From NCBI GenBank assembly GCA_027922465.2, contig BQMF02000029.1, positions 930,001 through 994,000 on the forward strand: a DNA stretch of 64,000 nucleotides, in the 5' to 3' direction. The stretch comes from Turritopsis dohrnii (Eukaryota > Cnidaria > Hydrozoa > Anthoathecata > Oceaniidae). A program made the translations under genes and the position numbers. Positions 11,762 to 22,561 of the stretch are shown piece after piece. The stretch's first letter is position 1. Each line of letters starts with the position of its first letter. The notes beneath the pieces were generated by a model that was given only the letters and a program-made list of their open reading frames with translations, ran no database searches and was not told the origin of the DNA.

Positions 11762-12649
11762 GATGCAGCTACTAAAGGAAAATTGGTTTTGATAAAAACT
11801 GCGATAGTTAATTATCGAAGCCAGATTGAAAAAGCATTGAAGGCTTTCCAAGGCTACTTCGATCACAACGGTTTGCGTGTTGATTTTTCTAAAGATAGCG
11901 ACATTATTAACAGTGACACGGACAGTGGAAGTGAAAATAACGATAGTGAAGATAACGACACTGTTACATCTGAGCAAGAAAGCAATGAAATATTCGATAT
12001 TACAGATATCTCATTCGATTTTATTTTGTCTATGGGAAAGGATCTCGGTGGTTCCTTCACATTTAACGAATGCAATTTGAATATACAAAACGACGTGATA
12101 AATGTATTTTTACCAAGTGAGTGTTGTCAGAGTAGGTTGGCAGGCGCAGAAGGAAGTAACGCGTGTGTCATTATTTCGTTGCTTGTTGGATTCATGGCCA
12201 CAAAATCGGATATTACATGGCAGAATTATACTGAAACAAAATTCATCGAAACTTTCATATCTATTATGTGTGGTGCTATTCATACTGGGAACTTATTATA
12301 CGACTATTATAATGCCAATGGTTTTCTTCATATTGCAGAAGCTATCAAGTTTATCCCGCCTTTTATATCACTAGACATAAGTGATGAACACAACATTTTG
12401 TCTTCGGGTGTGAAACATTTCATGGAAAATTCTGCTCAATTACAGCATAACAGTTTTTCGATTTTAATAGTGAATGATAAAGCTGTTTGTGTGCTATCAA
12501 GTGATAATAGTGTTTTGATTGTTGATAGTCATGCATGTGATCCATACGGTGGGAAACTATCATTTTTCGAACGAAACAATATACCTGAAGATTTACCGCT
12601 ATTCAAGGATAATGAACTTGGTTATGTATGTGTAGTTGAATGTAATTAA
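11762..12649 (+). CDS. C-terminal exon of the KDZ gene: acidic linker plus cysteine-protease-like domain
   Basis: The open exon begins DAATKGK after an AG acceptor and ends at TAA 12647-12649. It starts with a helical segment, then an acidic linker (SDTDSGSENNDSEDND). A globular domain of about 170 residues follows, with SRLAGAEGSNAC (Cys codon at 12164), an FSILIVNDKA strand, and VLIVDSHACDPYGG. A Cys after GSN and a DSH late in the domain resemble papain-fold deubiquitinase-like proteases such as the C76/USP groups; this is a pattern-based guess. The phase-0 join from exon 11614-11687 links it to the transposase. Alternatively it is a separate gene starting at ATG 11783. Confidence 0.65.
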   Translation, partial: DAATKGKLVLIKTAIVNYRSQIEKALKAFQGYFDHNGLRVDFSKDSDIINSDTDSGSENNDSEDNDTVTSEQESNEIFDITDISFDFILSMGKDLGGSFTFNECNLNIQNDVINVFLPSECCQSRLAGAEGSNACVIISLLVGFMATKSDITWQNYTETKFIETFISIMCGAIHTGNLLYDYYNANGFLHIAEAIKFIPPFISLDISDEHNILSSGVKHFMENSAQLQHNSFSILIVNDKAVCVLSSDNSVLIVDSHACDPYGGKLSFFERNNIPEDLPLFKDNELGYVCVVECN

Positions 12650-12719
12650 CTGACCCTATTTTATCTCCGTCTTTCCTATTTTAATTGTTAGTTTTATCAA
12701 AGCTTCTGTATAAACCATG

Positions 12720-12731
12720 TATGTTAATAAA
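12720..12731 (+). terminator. Likely polyadenylation signal of the KDZ gene
   Basis: AATAAA occurs about 75 bases after the stop codon at 12649, in a suitable position to end the transcript. Confidence 0.5.
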
Positions 12732-12739
12732 AAAAACTA

Positions 12740-13170
12740 AATATTTTCCCTTTTTTTATAATATAATCAAATCAAATTGACTGAACCGCAGGTGCCACAC
12801 CACTCTCGTTCTCATAGGACAGGCAGTCTCAATCCTCTACGCCGAAAAATGGCAATGCGCATGTTTCTAGCTACACCCGTCCACAAGATGATCAACTAAA
12901 TTCACATAAATGTGATAACGTCACTGACCGGCGTGTGTCCTTAATTCATCTAAACGGGCAATGGCGATTAAAAACAGGATTTGTCGACAATTTCGCCATG
13001 GATCTCTTGTGTTATCGCATCGTTAACGATACTCGAAAGAAGTGGTTATTATCAAAACAGAAAGTATATGACAACTTGATGTACTCAAAGAAGTATAAAG
13101 GTCGATATACATTCCTACGCGTCTTTCTACCTAACTTGCACATGCGGGTAGGTTAAATGCCGCTCGTTAA
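12740..13170. other. Spacer inside the transposon
   Basis: A short plus-strand frame at 12935-13156 looks moderately coding (many Lys/Tyr/Asp residues) but has no recognisable motif. Nothing else is seen. Confidence 0.3.
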
Positions 13171-13378
13171 TAGACCTTTCCCGAGTTTATTTTTTATCAC
13201 ACTCCGCCTCGTTTTCAATATGCTTTACTATGACAACCGAATCTCTTGCGCTCAATCATTAACACTTATTACACTTATTGCTCATTACTGAAATGAGTCC
13301 CGTGACATTTCGTTACCATGTTAACCCTTACGAAAACGAGACGGAGCTTGATAAAAAATAAACTCGGGAAAGGTCTAT
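13171..13378. mobile_element. 208-bp MITE with about 35-bp inverted repeats
   Basis: The left end TAGACCTTTCCCGAGTTTAT is the exact complement of the right end, and the match continues through TTTTTTATCA with a few mismatches. TA at each tip is the likely target site. No coding capacity. Confidence 0.8.
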
Positions 13379-15028
13379 AGTGTTTTCAGATGTTATTAAA
13401 GCAGCACGTGTGAGGATTTTAGAGTTCTATTACAAATACGGCCGACAATGTGCAATATTATCCTACTGGAATATCCCCATACCAATTGACAGTAATTAAA
13501 GTTACTAAAAACAAAAGAAATGTATTGGTATTTTCTAATAATGTTCATGGATGTAGGAGAGAGATGTTTGTTTGAAACACTACTTAGATTTTGGTCGTTT
13601 TTATCAAATTAGTTGTACAACACAGGCATGGGAGTTGTATAGCGCAGGCACGAAAAAAATTAATTATTTGAGGAAACAGCTTCGAACTCGAGATCAAACG
13701 TTTGCCTTTAACTTTTGATTTGTGCGAATGAGATACTTTTTTACTTGGCGATGATTTAATTTCGCGAATGGGGTATCAACAGAGATGGAAAATTAGGAAG
13801 TAGTGAAGAAGTATGTGCATGGCGTTATGTCACAAACAAATTCAAATTACCAGTCTGTAATGCCAAATACCGACTAAGAATACACAGTTCGATTACAAAC
13901 TCCAAGCTTAGAATCCTAAGGGCTATGCATTTCAACAGCTTGAAATTTAAAGTTCGATTGCAAAGTAGGAATGCATCCCAACCTCGTACCCAGTGCGTTT
14001 CGCCTTTTTTCAGCACTGGGTACGAGGTTGAATGCAAACCATTAATTTGAAATCCAGGTAAAAATTATAAGCACAATAATTTTTGCTTGGGCTTGAAATA
14101 CAGTGCTCTGAATTTGAAATAACATTTCTCGATTTGAAAAATCGGGCTTTCTTTCTATACAACTCGATAAGAAGCATTCCGTGAATCTTCTTTTCTCGAA
14201 ACAATGTTCTGGTCTGTAATTTTCAGCATGGGAAACATGTATGTTTGAAGCTAAAATTGCCGATAACAAGCTTTTCGATGTTTTTTCAAGGAAGTCTCGC
14301 TTAACTGTTCTGTGCCTGTTGTTAACACCGTAGAGAAATACAGAAGTGAAATACAGCCATGTTAAAACACACATGTATCTGCTATGTGTTGTACCAATCC
14401 AGTCAATGTCAAAATCAATGTTGAGAGAATTTTTCTAATATCGCGTATATCAAGCATTAGTTGCTGCGGCGCAGAGGCACAGAAACAAAATAAATGTCTG
14501 CGCGGTAATATTACTGACCAGAACTGAAGAAAGATACGTGGAGAAAAAGGTAATATATAATCTCACCGCGACCCAATTGTCTAGCAGTGGCTAGTTGCGT
14601 CAAACTTTTTCTTACTGCGAAGCCTAATTGTACACCTATCAAAATATGTGCGCCAACAAACAGCAGATTTTTTACCGAACGGTATGTGTACACTGCTGAC
14701 ACGATGAGAGTATTGACAAATGCATCGTTATGATTTGTTAAATATATATTTCAAAAGGAGTATAACATTATTACATAAGACGTAAACATCTTTCCATACG
14801 TTCGATTAACTTTCTATTGGGCATATTTGGTCAAATATTGTAATTAGGCTAGCTCGAGAATTTTGTCCAGAAAACTAAGACAGATTAGATAAAAGAGAAA
14901 TACTAAATATTTCTTGACAAATCCACGTATCTATTGATAAGCTTTCAGCGAAAAGTACAAATCTTTCTCAAGCGAAATTTCATACAAGTTCAAAAATTAG
15001 CTAGTCGCTAAATACAATTACACACGAA
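13379..15028. other. Region inside the transposon with weak minus-strand reading frames
   Basis: Minus-strand frames at 14042-14374 and 14511-14702 have reasonable composition, and the second ends near a GTGAGA donor. Neither shows a known domain. They could be exons of another minus-strand gene, but splice phases could not be tied together. Confidence 0.3.
13979..14030. repeat. Perfect 18-bp inverted repeat with 16-nt loop
   Basis: CAACCTCGTACCCAGTGC (13979-13996) is the exact reverse complement of 14013-14030. The homology continues weakly outward. It looks like the tip of a short fold-back element. Confidence 0.8.
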
Positions 15029-15788
15029 TCAAAATTTCCTATAAAAATATCTCAAACGTTTGTCGAACTTTTTTGCTACCGATATAGCTCGTTTCATATC
15101 GTTAACAACTGTTGGGTGCGTATTCTTGATGTGAACTGAGAATCTATCGAAATACCTAAAATTAATAAAATTATACCAAAAAATGGAAAAAAAAGTCCGA
15201 ACTCGACAACTACTCACCTATCACAGCCTCTACAAGGTAGAGGTTTTGTTTGACCAATGCGATAAACTTTCGTGTAATAGTTGAACAGACGAACTTGTTT
15301 AGATTTGAAAAGTTCGGCTATTCTGTCAGCCATTATGCCAAGGTGGACAGCTTTAATGTGTCTGTCAACTTTATCACCTTGATATTGACAGCCAGTGATT
15401 GGACATTTGACTTCGTACACATATCGACTGTTCGTTATCTTTATCTGTACAGCCTCAACACTACCAAGATGTTTTATCAGGTCTCCTGGAATCTGGTTGC
15501 AGCGTTTCAGCACAAAGTTGACAGCTTTGATGTGCCTAGCAATACAATCCACAGCTTAAATTATTTTTTTTCAGATCCGAGGTCTAAGTATCGTACTTTT
15601 CAGAAAAGCTTTCTTACCAATGAGTGCTAAGAATTTCTTGTACAGGCCCTCTGAAAATTGCCACTAGATAAATAGTACTAAACATACCTAGGAATATTAT
15701 CATCTGGTATGTTATGATTGAATAGTTGGCCCGGATAGTAGTTGCGATCACCAGAATATTTGAATTTCGTCACATTTGAATTTGACAT
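15029..15788 (-). CDS. Small HIKxxH zinc-finger protein (about four exons, partly resolved)
   Basis: A likely first exon 15788-15688 begins at an ATG (MSNSNVTKFKYSGD) and ends at a GTATGT donor. Exon 15554-15218 contains CPITGCQYQ...RHIKAVH, a C-x4-C-x9-H-x4-H finger. It ends inside a second finger completed by exon 15155-15029 (CRGC across the junction, then HIKNTH). Stop TGA is at 15031-15029. The last junction is in phase (2/2). A small exon near 15635-15600 is plausible, but the phase into 15554 does not match, so a sequence decay or unseen exon is possible. The earlier ARHIKAV block looks like a degenerate third finger. It is likely a nucleic-acid-binding accessory protein of the element, which is inference. 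Confidence 0.55.
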
Positions 15789-16269
15789 GTTATTAATATT
15801 TATTCTAATGACAAAAGATAAGTAAAAGTAAAGCTGTCATGGTAGTGTATCAATCACTGAATTTCATGAAACTGCTCATTTTTAAAAAATCAACCAGTAC
15901 TGGATTCCCAATAATAGTAAAAAGGATATTCCACTCTCATGCGAAGTGTATTTGCACTTAAAAACTATCAAATTTACAGCATACGTTTACATACTATATC
16001 TAATATCAAATTATAAACAGATCCGTTCTTCTTGATGAAAAGGTTATAATAAAAGTTGAGGAAAATGCTGCTTTCAATCCATCTTTCAATCTCGTATGCT
16101 TGTAAACAATCATCTTTAGTGCGAATTCTAGTTTTATTTCCAAAAGAAAAAATGAAAAGCCATTGCAGCAAAAAAGATTTTTGAATTTCAAATCATATTT
16201 CTTTCCGAATTAATTTCTTCAAACTTATTATTGAATATCAAAAGTGAACAACCTGATATAAAACTTGTG

Positions 16270-19200
16270 TTATGTACAATTGGACTGCAATAATTCTTCT
16301 GCTTCTTTTGAAATTTTGAAAACACCTGCCACATTTATCGCATGTAATACAAAACAGTTCTTTCCTGTCTTCGACACTCTTACAACATTGTTCCATATAA
16401 ATTTGCATGGATCGCCGAGTGTATAATGCCGATTCGAAATTTTGTTCAGCCACATTCCTTCGAACTTCTTCCCAGCCATTGACACAACTTTTAACAACCA
16501 AAATTGTTCACTGTCATCGGGTGGAGAATAAACGGATAAAATATTCCCAGCAGTTATTTCAGATTTCGATAAAACTGAAGAAAAATTAAAAAAAAGGTCA
16601 ACATGGAGACGTGATACATTGAGTGTTTATCAAAAGACAAATTATACTCACCAGACACTCCAGATACAAAACTCCCTTCATAAACCTCATCTTGTTCATT
16701 TCCAACACTTTCAATAGACGCTGTGTTACTTGCTGAAAATAGATTATTAGGAATTATAATTTCTTATTTTTGGACCAGAGTGATTTAAAAACTAACAAAA
16801 TGCACAATAAGTATTGGACACCTACAAAAATTATATCAGTGGGAGGTTCGCCACATTTTTTAAAATCATGGCATTTATTTCAGTGATGAAATAGTATATA
16901 CCATTGCTAGTAGAACCAGTCATTTGTTCATTATTGAAGTTTTGATCAGACGTATCATTATTTGTGTTTGATTCATTAATTCCTGCTACAAATTAGAAAG
17001 TGAAATTAGTTTTTCAAGAAATAAGCAATAACCCCTACCAGACAATATTGTTAAAAAGTACCTTTTGCTGTTTCACCTTGGCCATCACATACATCGTCTG
17101 TTGGCGGTATACCATTTATTTCTAGATAAAAATTTCAACTTAAGAGGTAAAGAAAGGGGAAAATGACACAGCATCTATACAGTTTGCTATGAGTTACGTG
17201 TAATAACAATCAAATTTACTACCATACTACTATCATTAATTCCTGCCACAAATTAGAAAGTGAAATTAGTTTTTCAAGAAATAAGCAATAACCCCTACCA
17301 AACAATATTATTAAAAAGTACCTTTTGCTGTTTCACCTTGGCCATCACATACATCGTCTGTTGGCGGTATACCATTTATTTCTAGATAAAAATTTCAACT
17401 TAAGAGGTAAAGAAAGGGGAAAATGACACAGCATCTATACAGTTTGCTATGAGTTACGTGTAATAACAATCAAATTTACTATATACCATGAAAACAATCT
17501 TTAATAGCTTCAATTATGATTTTCCCATTTGGGGTTCTATTTTGTTTAGGTCCAAGAAACTCCTCCGAAAAGCCAGGTGTTGCAAAGGAATCCATACTGA
17601 TGTTTCTTTTTCCCTTCTTAATCATAAACAGGATACTGTGATAACCATGCTGTTCATGTAAGCCAAGTAACTATGAGCATAAAATTCAAGGAGTTAGAAA
17701 AACCAGTGTGGTGGCCAGAAATTTTGGCAATTACTGAAATTGTGTTAGCAGACCTTTTCACTAGTTAGTCAGCGGCTTTAGCCAGATGACTATTGGAATA
17801 GGGTTTCGTCGTCGTCGTCGTCGTCGTCGTCGTGTATGATTTTTTTATTAAAAATATCTACGAAGGAGTGTCGTCTAATGGATTTTTATACTGAACACGT
17901 TTCATTTTAAGCTTGATCTCCGGCAAAACTTTCTATTATGTCATGGTGTTATGTTTTGATACTCTAGGGAATGAATTAATGAATAAAATTATTTTAAAAA
18001 AAGCATTAAAGAACTTGATCTTCTTTATAATAATATTGTTAAATTTATTGAACACATGTGAGCTCTAGAAAAATAATTCTGGATCAGAAAAGGTCATTCT
18101 GTAATTGTTTGGAAGTCTTACAGTCATTCGCAGGAATACTTGTGGCTGTTAGGGCATCTTGTTGTTCTTTCTCTGGTCAGTACTGTTCAAGTGAATGATG
18201 AAAAGATTTTGCAAGATTAACAAAAATGCCGCTGACTTGCTGCCGTAATCGGCTGCATTTTTAACACTTAAAGTTAATCAACGAAGATATATAGAGCTTG
18301 TGATAGATGAACAGCGGTAAATTCACGCATGCATAAGAAATGTACTAACACGTCCGTATACTATTACTATGTACAGTCTTCTACAAGTTTTAATGTAATA
18401 GCATTCAGCGGGTTGATTGTTTGCCTATTATTGTGTATATAGTCAATGGAATATAAACACAGGCGAAGAATTCAAACTTTTGATTTGATTTAGAAAGCAA
18501 GCCATGTGGAAATGTTGCTTGTATTCAAGATATCTCCGGCAAAGATTTTCAATTTCTATATGACTTTTTCACAGAATGGCGTGGAATTTACTTTCTCTCC
18601 AGACTGGTTTAGAAGAAATTTTCTGTATTTCATTTATCAATATTTTGGATTCTATGCTATTTCCTCTTATGAAAGCAGTGGGTGTGCCTTGTTAACTTAA
18701 CAGTCCTCTTATGACTGAAGCATTGTAACATAAAAGTATGACCGGGGCTTCCTAACTTCTTTTTTCACTGAAAAGGCTAGACCCTGGGAAGAAAAAAAAA
18801 CATTTGATTTCGACATTTGTGTACATTTGAGATTTGTATTTTTAAATCAACAAAACAATGTATATTTCGCTAATCACAACAATTCAGCATGTAATATTTT
18901 TTTTCTCATTTTTAACCAAAAGGTTATATATATACCAAAAAAGAACATGAGTAACATGAGTGGTAATCAACAAGAACAACACTGAAATTTCATTTTTGTT
19001 CTGAGATGGCAGATGTTACATAATTTTGTTGAAATCTTTTGTTGATTCTCACCCCCTCAAATATAAATCAAGTTACAAATATTATTTTTAACTGCATAGA
19101 GAACTGCAGGAAAACACAAAAAATAACTTGTTGCAAATTTAAGGTATCATCCACACATCAGTCATCACTGCCTCCTACTACAGTGAAAAAGAGGATAGAC

Positions 19201-22009
19201 AGCTGGGTTGGTAGTGTGATGGTAGACTTTCCTTCAAATATCCACTGATCTTCCAAAAAGCAACAAAGCATAAAAGGCATATGTGACGGTTTGAGGGAAA
19301 ATCATAACAAGTGATAATTTCTGATAAATTTATTAGTAAATTACTGATTAGAAAACAATAGATTTCGATGAATCAGTAATTCGTTCGATTTATCAGTAAT
19401 TTGTTTGATGAATCAGTATTACTGATAAAATAATTGGTAAATACTGATAAAGAATCAGTAATTTATCAGTATTACTGATTCATCGAACGAATTACTGATA
19501 AATCGAATGAATTACTGATTCATGGATAAATCAAACGAATTACTGATTATTTATCAGTATTACTGATTATTACTGATAAAGTTCTGATAAATTACTGATT
19601 AATTTATCAGTAATATCACTTGTTATGATTTTCCCTCAAACCGTCACATATATAAATATAATATAGGTACCATAAGATGAAATATAAGACAAAAAGAAAA
19701 TAGTCTACATTGTTCTCCAACCTATGTACTGCCTGTGTTAACTTAACAGCAACATTTATTTTAAAATGTTGCTGAGGGAGGCTCTTCAGTATTCTGTTGT
19801 TGTCAATTTTTAAATAAAAGATAGTGTAACACAGGGAATAGGGTGAAATCTATTAAAGGGATTCCTGCGTCCAAAATGATAATTTACAAATATGATAGAG
19901 CTGAAAAAGTTGCTTAACAAGTCTCTTTTCAGTATTTCAATTATTTATAGTTTCTGAGATATTTCGTTTTTAATATCTTATATTTAATTTATGCAATGCA
20001 TATTTATGATGTAATAAGATAGTAACTTACACTTTTTATCGCAATAACTTAAGATATGATTAATATTACATCGTTGTAAGTTACTATGAAGTAGAGGCTT
20101 CCACTCTGAGTTGATTTATAGAAGAATGAAGTCACAATATTTACTAATTCAGAAGTTATACACACTAACAAAATACTATCTTATTACATCATAATTATGC
20201 GTTACATAATTTGAACATTTTTAAATTGAAATATCTGCCCAAGGAAACAAAATTTCCAAAAACTGTAAAAAGAGTTCTTAAACAACTTTGTGAGTTCTAT
20301 CATCATCCCCTGAAATATCGTTTTGGACGCAGGAATATTTTCATAAAGGAGCAGGTTGATTGGCATAGATTGCTTTGATTTTTCGCGACTATTCATGTTT
20401 CCCCTAATTTAAAAAAAAATCAAGACACAGGACCCAGACGAGAAGAGCACTCTCTCCCTCTTCTCTTCTCTATATATACTTTTTTTCATTTTTGAATAAG
20501 AACTTAAGCGTTACAGCAGGATACATATATAAAACAATCTATGTCACCCTGCAACATATCCATATCTAAGCACGGACAGTAAATCGTATAAAGAATGATT
20601 TTAGTCATATTATTTCTAGCCTCTCTACTACTGTGAGTTTGTCCTTCCAACAACTCAATGTTGTCCATAATAAATTTTAAACATGACAATGTGTTAGGGA
20701 AGCTCATCGAGTTTTTAAAAAACAGAAAGCGCTCTGTTAAAGCCAAAGCCTCGTCACCTTCGCCCACATGTATTCTATATTTTTTTGCTGAGACCTTTTT
20801 CTTCTTTCTTACGGGAGAAGCGGTCGGAGCAAAGTCAGCTTTTACCGGCATGTGGTCCCGTCCTCGTCCGCCATTTTGTTTATTTTGATTTTTTCTATCT
20901 TTCTCCCAGCCGTCTCTGGTTTAACTAATGACGAAGGATTCCTTGTTGTAGATATTAATATGACTTTAGTGAGTGAAATCACGGTAAAATTTGCAAGTCA
21001 GCAGTTTTTAAAAATGAGGATCCTCGCTTCTTTTAGCTTCGTTGATTATCTTTAAAAACATTTCTAATACTGATCTTATAAATACACACATACCCTGCCA
21101 TTTATGATATCTTTTTGCAATGTGGGGTTGCTTTGACCAGCTGGAACATAGTCCCGTATACTTTTTCTTCTTCTTTCAAACACAACCCCACAGTTTATAC
21201 ACTTCCGCTTTGCTGCCTCATTATCAGTGTTACAGTCTTTGCATTTCTGAAAAAGCATATACTATTCTAATCGCATTGATGAATTCAACAAGAATGTGTC
21301 ATATGAAAGAAGGAACAGGGTGATCCTTGTCTTTTCATTTCAATCCGATATCAGGCGTATAAAAATGCATGTAAACATAAAGATAAATTACCTTCAAGCG
21401 CTTCCCAAATTTCATTTTCTGAACCTTTTTCTTTCTTTTATTTAACTGACTCGTGCCTGCTGTTAGAGTTAGATAAAAACTTAGATAGATAAGCCAATCA
21501 GATATGAACTCCGAACCTAGCAATTCGAATGTAGTACAAACCCATAACATACACAACTTCAACAAAAACCTGAGCAGGAAGAGTACAAAAACGTACACAC
21601 AACAGCTTCAAAACCAAACATATATACTTGTTCTAATAAATATATGAACAAATCCAACAGTTACAGTGTCAAGTCAACTATCTGGGAACTTGAGGTTTTC
21701 CTGCAGTTGAAGAGATTGCTGTTTCATTTAGAACACTATAATACGGTTAAAAATGTAGTACCTTCAATGTTGTCAGCGTTTTCAGTTGTTGTATTAATTT
21801 GAACTTCATTAGATGTTGCTGAAACGTTTAGAATATAAATCAGAATATAAATGGACAGAAAATGTTGAACAGGTATTTTATACATGATTAACGGATAACC
21901 TAAGATGTTGGAAAATTTTAATGAATATAAAAATTTTGATTACCTTGATCATTTACAGTAGTTTGAACTGTTGTTTCACTGATTTCTGCATTTTGTGTAT
22001 TGGATGTTT
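16270..22009 (-). CDS. Transposon-borne gene with zinc ribbon, variable exons and unknown C-terminal domain
   Basis: Ten exons run in minus order: 22009-21944, 21818-21762, 21456-21392, 21246-21094, 17670-17487, 17381-17322, 17121-17062, 16982-16902, 16732-16652 and 16574-16270. Phases fit throughout (1/1, 1/1, 1/0, 0/0, 0/1, then 1/1 to the end). The first two exons are Ser/Thr/Asn/Glu-rich; the third is basic (NKRKKKVQKMKFGKRLK). The fourth is a C-x2-C-x11-C-x2-C ribbon starting KCKDCNTDNEAAK, somewhat like RanBP2-type fingers. The fifth has HGYHSILFMIKKG. Four small acidic phase-1 exons follow, two of them near-identical. The last exon gives a domain of about 100 residues with FWLLKVV, FEGMWLNKI and FIWNNVVRV, ending at TAA 16270-16272. 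The start exon is not found. Function unknown. A 3.4-kb intron separates exons 4 and 5, so two genes are possible. Confidence 0.6.
16974..17480 (-). repeat. Tandem duplication of an exon with its flanking introns
   Basis: Block 16974-17220 is repeated at 17234-17480 with only a few differences and a 13-bp joint. Each copy holds one 60-bp symmetric phase-1 exon (17062-17121 and 17322-17381) encoding the same INGIPPTDDVCDGQGE peptide with intact AG and GT signals. The near-identity shows a recent event. Confidence 0.85.
17802..17832. repeat. (GTC)n trinucleotide microsatellite
   Basis: About ten consecutive GTC/TCG units. Confidence 0.9.
17840..18175 (+). mobile_element. Divergent copy of the Helentron/HINE-like repeat
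   Basis: It shares the TTTTAAGCTTGATCTCCGGC block and the terminal CGCAGGAATACTT...GGGCATCTTG block with the array at 32224-40484. It is strongly diverged and internally shortened, so it is an old copy. Confidence 0.6.
18790..19279. other. No supported feature
   Basis: A 69-residue plus-strand frame at 19039-19248 shows no motif; otherwise AT-rich intronic sequence. Confidence 0.3.
19280..19650. mobile_element. Fold-back MITE built from ACTGATAAAT-type repeats
   Basis: A 37-bp inverted repeat beginning TATGTGACGGTTTGAGGG marks both ends, with TA at the tips. The whole interior consists of alternating copies of TTACTGATT and AATCAGTAA, so both halves can pair along almost the full 371 bp. 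No coding capacity. Confidence 0.8.
20504..20851 (-). CDS. Hypothetical 115-residue protein, basic N-terminus
   Basis: The open frame starts at ATG 20851 and runs to TAA at 20504. It opens with a basic stretch (SPVRKKKKVSAKK) followed by a mixed helical region. An alternative upstream ATG in the context aaaATGGCGGACGAGG lies at 20885 and could be a short first exon ending at GTAAAA. It sits inside the long intron of the minus-strand gene. No family recognised; it could be a small regulator encoded by the element or a chance frame. Confidence 0.4.
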   Translation of the reverse strand: MPVKADFAPTASPVRKKKKVSAKKYRIHVGEGDEALALTERFLFFKNSMSFPNTLSCLKFIMDNIELLEGQTHSSREARNNMTKIILYTIYCPCLDMDMLQGDIDCFIYVSCCNA

Positions 22010-22121
22010 CTAAATTTTATTTTGAAGATTGTTTAGGAAATAGTAGCAAATGCAAGGATTTGTGAAGGATATCTCTCAAAGAGTGATGTCCCATAAAAGG
22101 TGAGCCTTTCACAAACATACT

Positions 22122-22561
22122 ACACGCTTTTTTTTATAAGCACCAGTAAATGTGAAACGAGAGTTGCTGGTGCTTAAGAATTTTCGAAATGTAGTCAGAA
22201 ATGGTGCTTAGTTGGTGCTTGTCTGGACCCATAGGATAACCATCATACTCCTACTCATGCACACTTCAGACAGAGAAACACAATGAAACAAGTAAAGCAA
22301 CTTTTCTAAACAATAACAAACTGACGACACTTTCGAAATTCATTCGAATGATCCTCATATAACGTGAGAACTTTTTGACGACACTTCTAAGCATGTGTAA
22401 ACATTCTATTGACAAGAATCGGACCATTATAGAAAATAATTCGAATGAATTTTTATTCAGTGAAGTGAGACTGAGGCTGGTGCTTAGGTGGTGCTTACCT
22501 TTTGATCAAATCTGAGGCTCGCGGTGCTTATAGAGGTGGTGTTTATAAAAAAAAAGCGTGT
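22122..22561. mobile_element. 440-bp TIR element rich in GGTGCTTA repeats
   Basis: The ends CACGCTTTTTTTTATAA and its complement, with TA at each tip, bound the element. GGTGCTTA occurs several times in one orientation and TAAGCACC at the left end. These clustered short repeats resemble multiple transposase-binding sites. Confidence 0.75.

Larger units (their letters stand above)
5323..12649 (+). pseudogene. KDZ transposase with C-terminal cysteine-protease-like domain (15 exons, decayed)
   Basis: Exons inferred from splice signals and phase are 5323-5514, 5610-6131, 6218-6319/6323, about 6476-6847, 6959-7137, 7250-7352, 7550-7873, 7973-8090, 8328-8418, 8530-8647, 8739-9080, 9392-9574, 9683-9829, 11614-11687 and 11762-12649. 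The N-terminus is basic and acidic, followed by a cysteine-cluster zinc region (CSMCQERNAIIRCDDC and CFVCDKNVH, then CFACKHC) typical of KDZ proteins. The catalytic triad motifs are DGN (about 7105), ADVMC (about 7760) and GEETEQ (about 8020). The C-terminus is a separate GSNAC...DSH domain. Damage comprises TAA at 5511 beside the first donor, TGA at 5843, a one-base frameshift near 8347-8352, and an unresolved phase mismatch between exons 3 and 4. The remaining junctions keep matching phases. AATAAA follows at about 12725. Confidence 0.8.

Noticed and set aside
15250..15630. 126-residue plus-strand ORF
   Set aside because: It is the antisense shadow of the minus-strand zinc-finger exon, which has matching splice signals.
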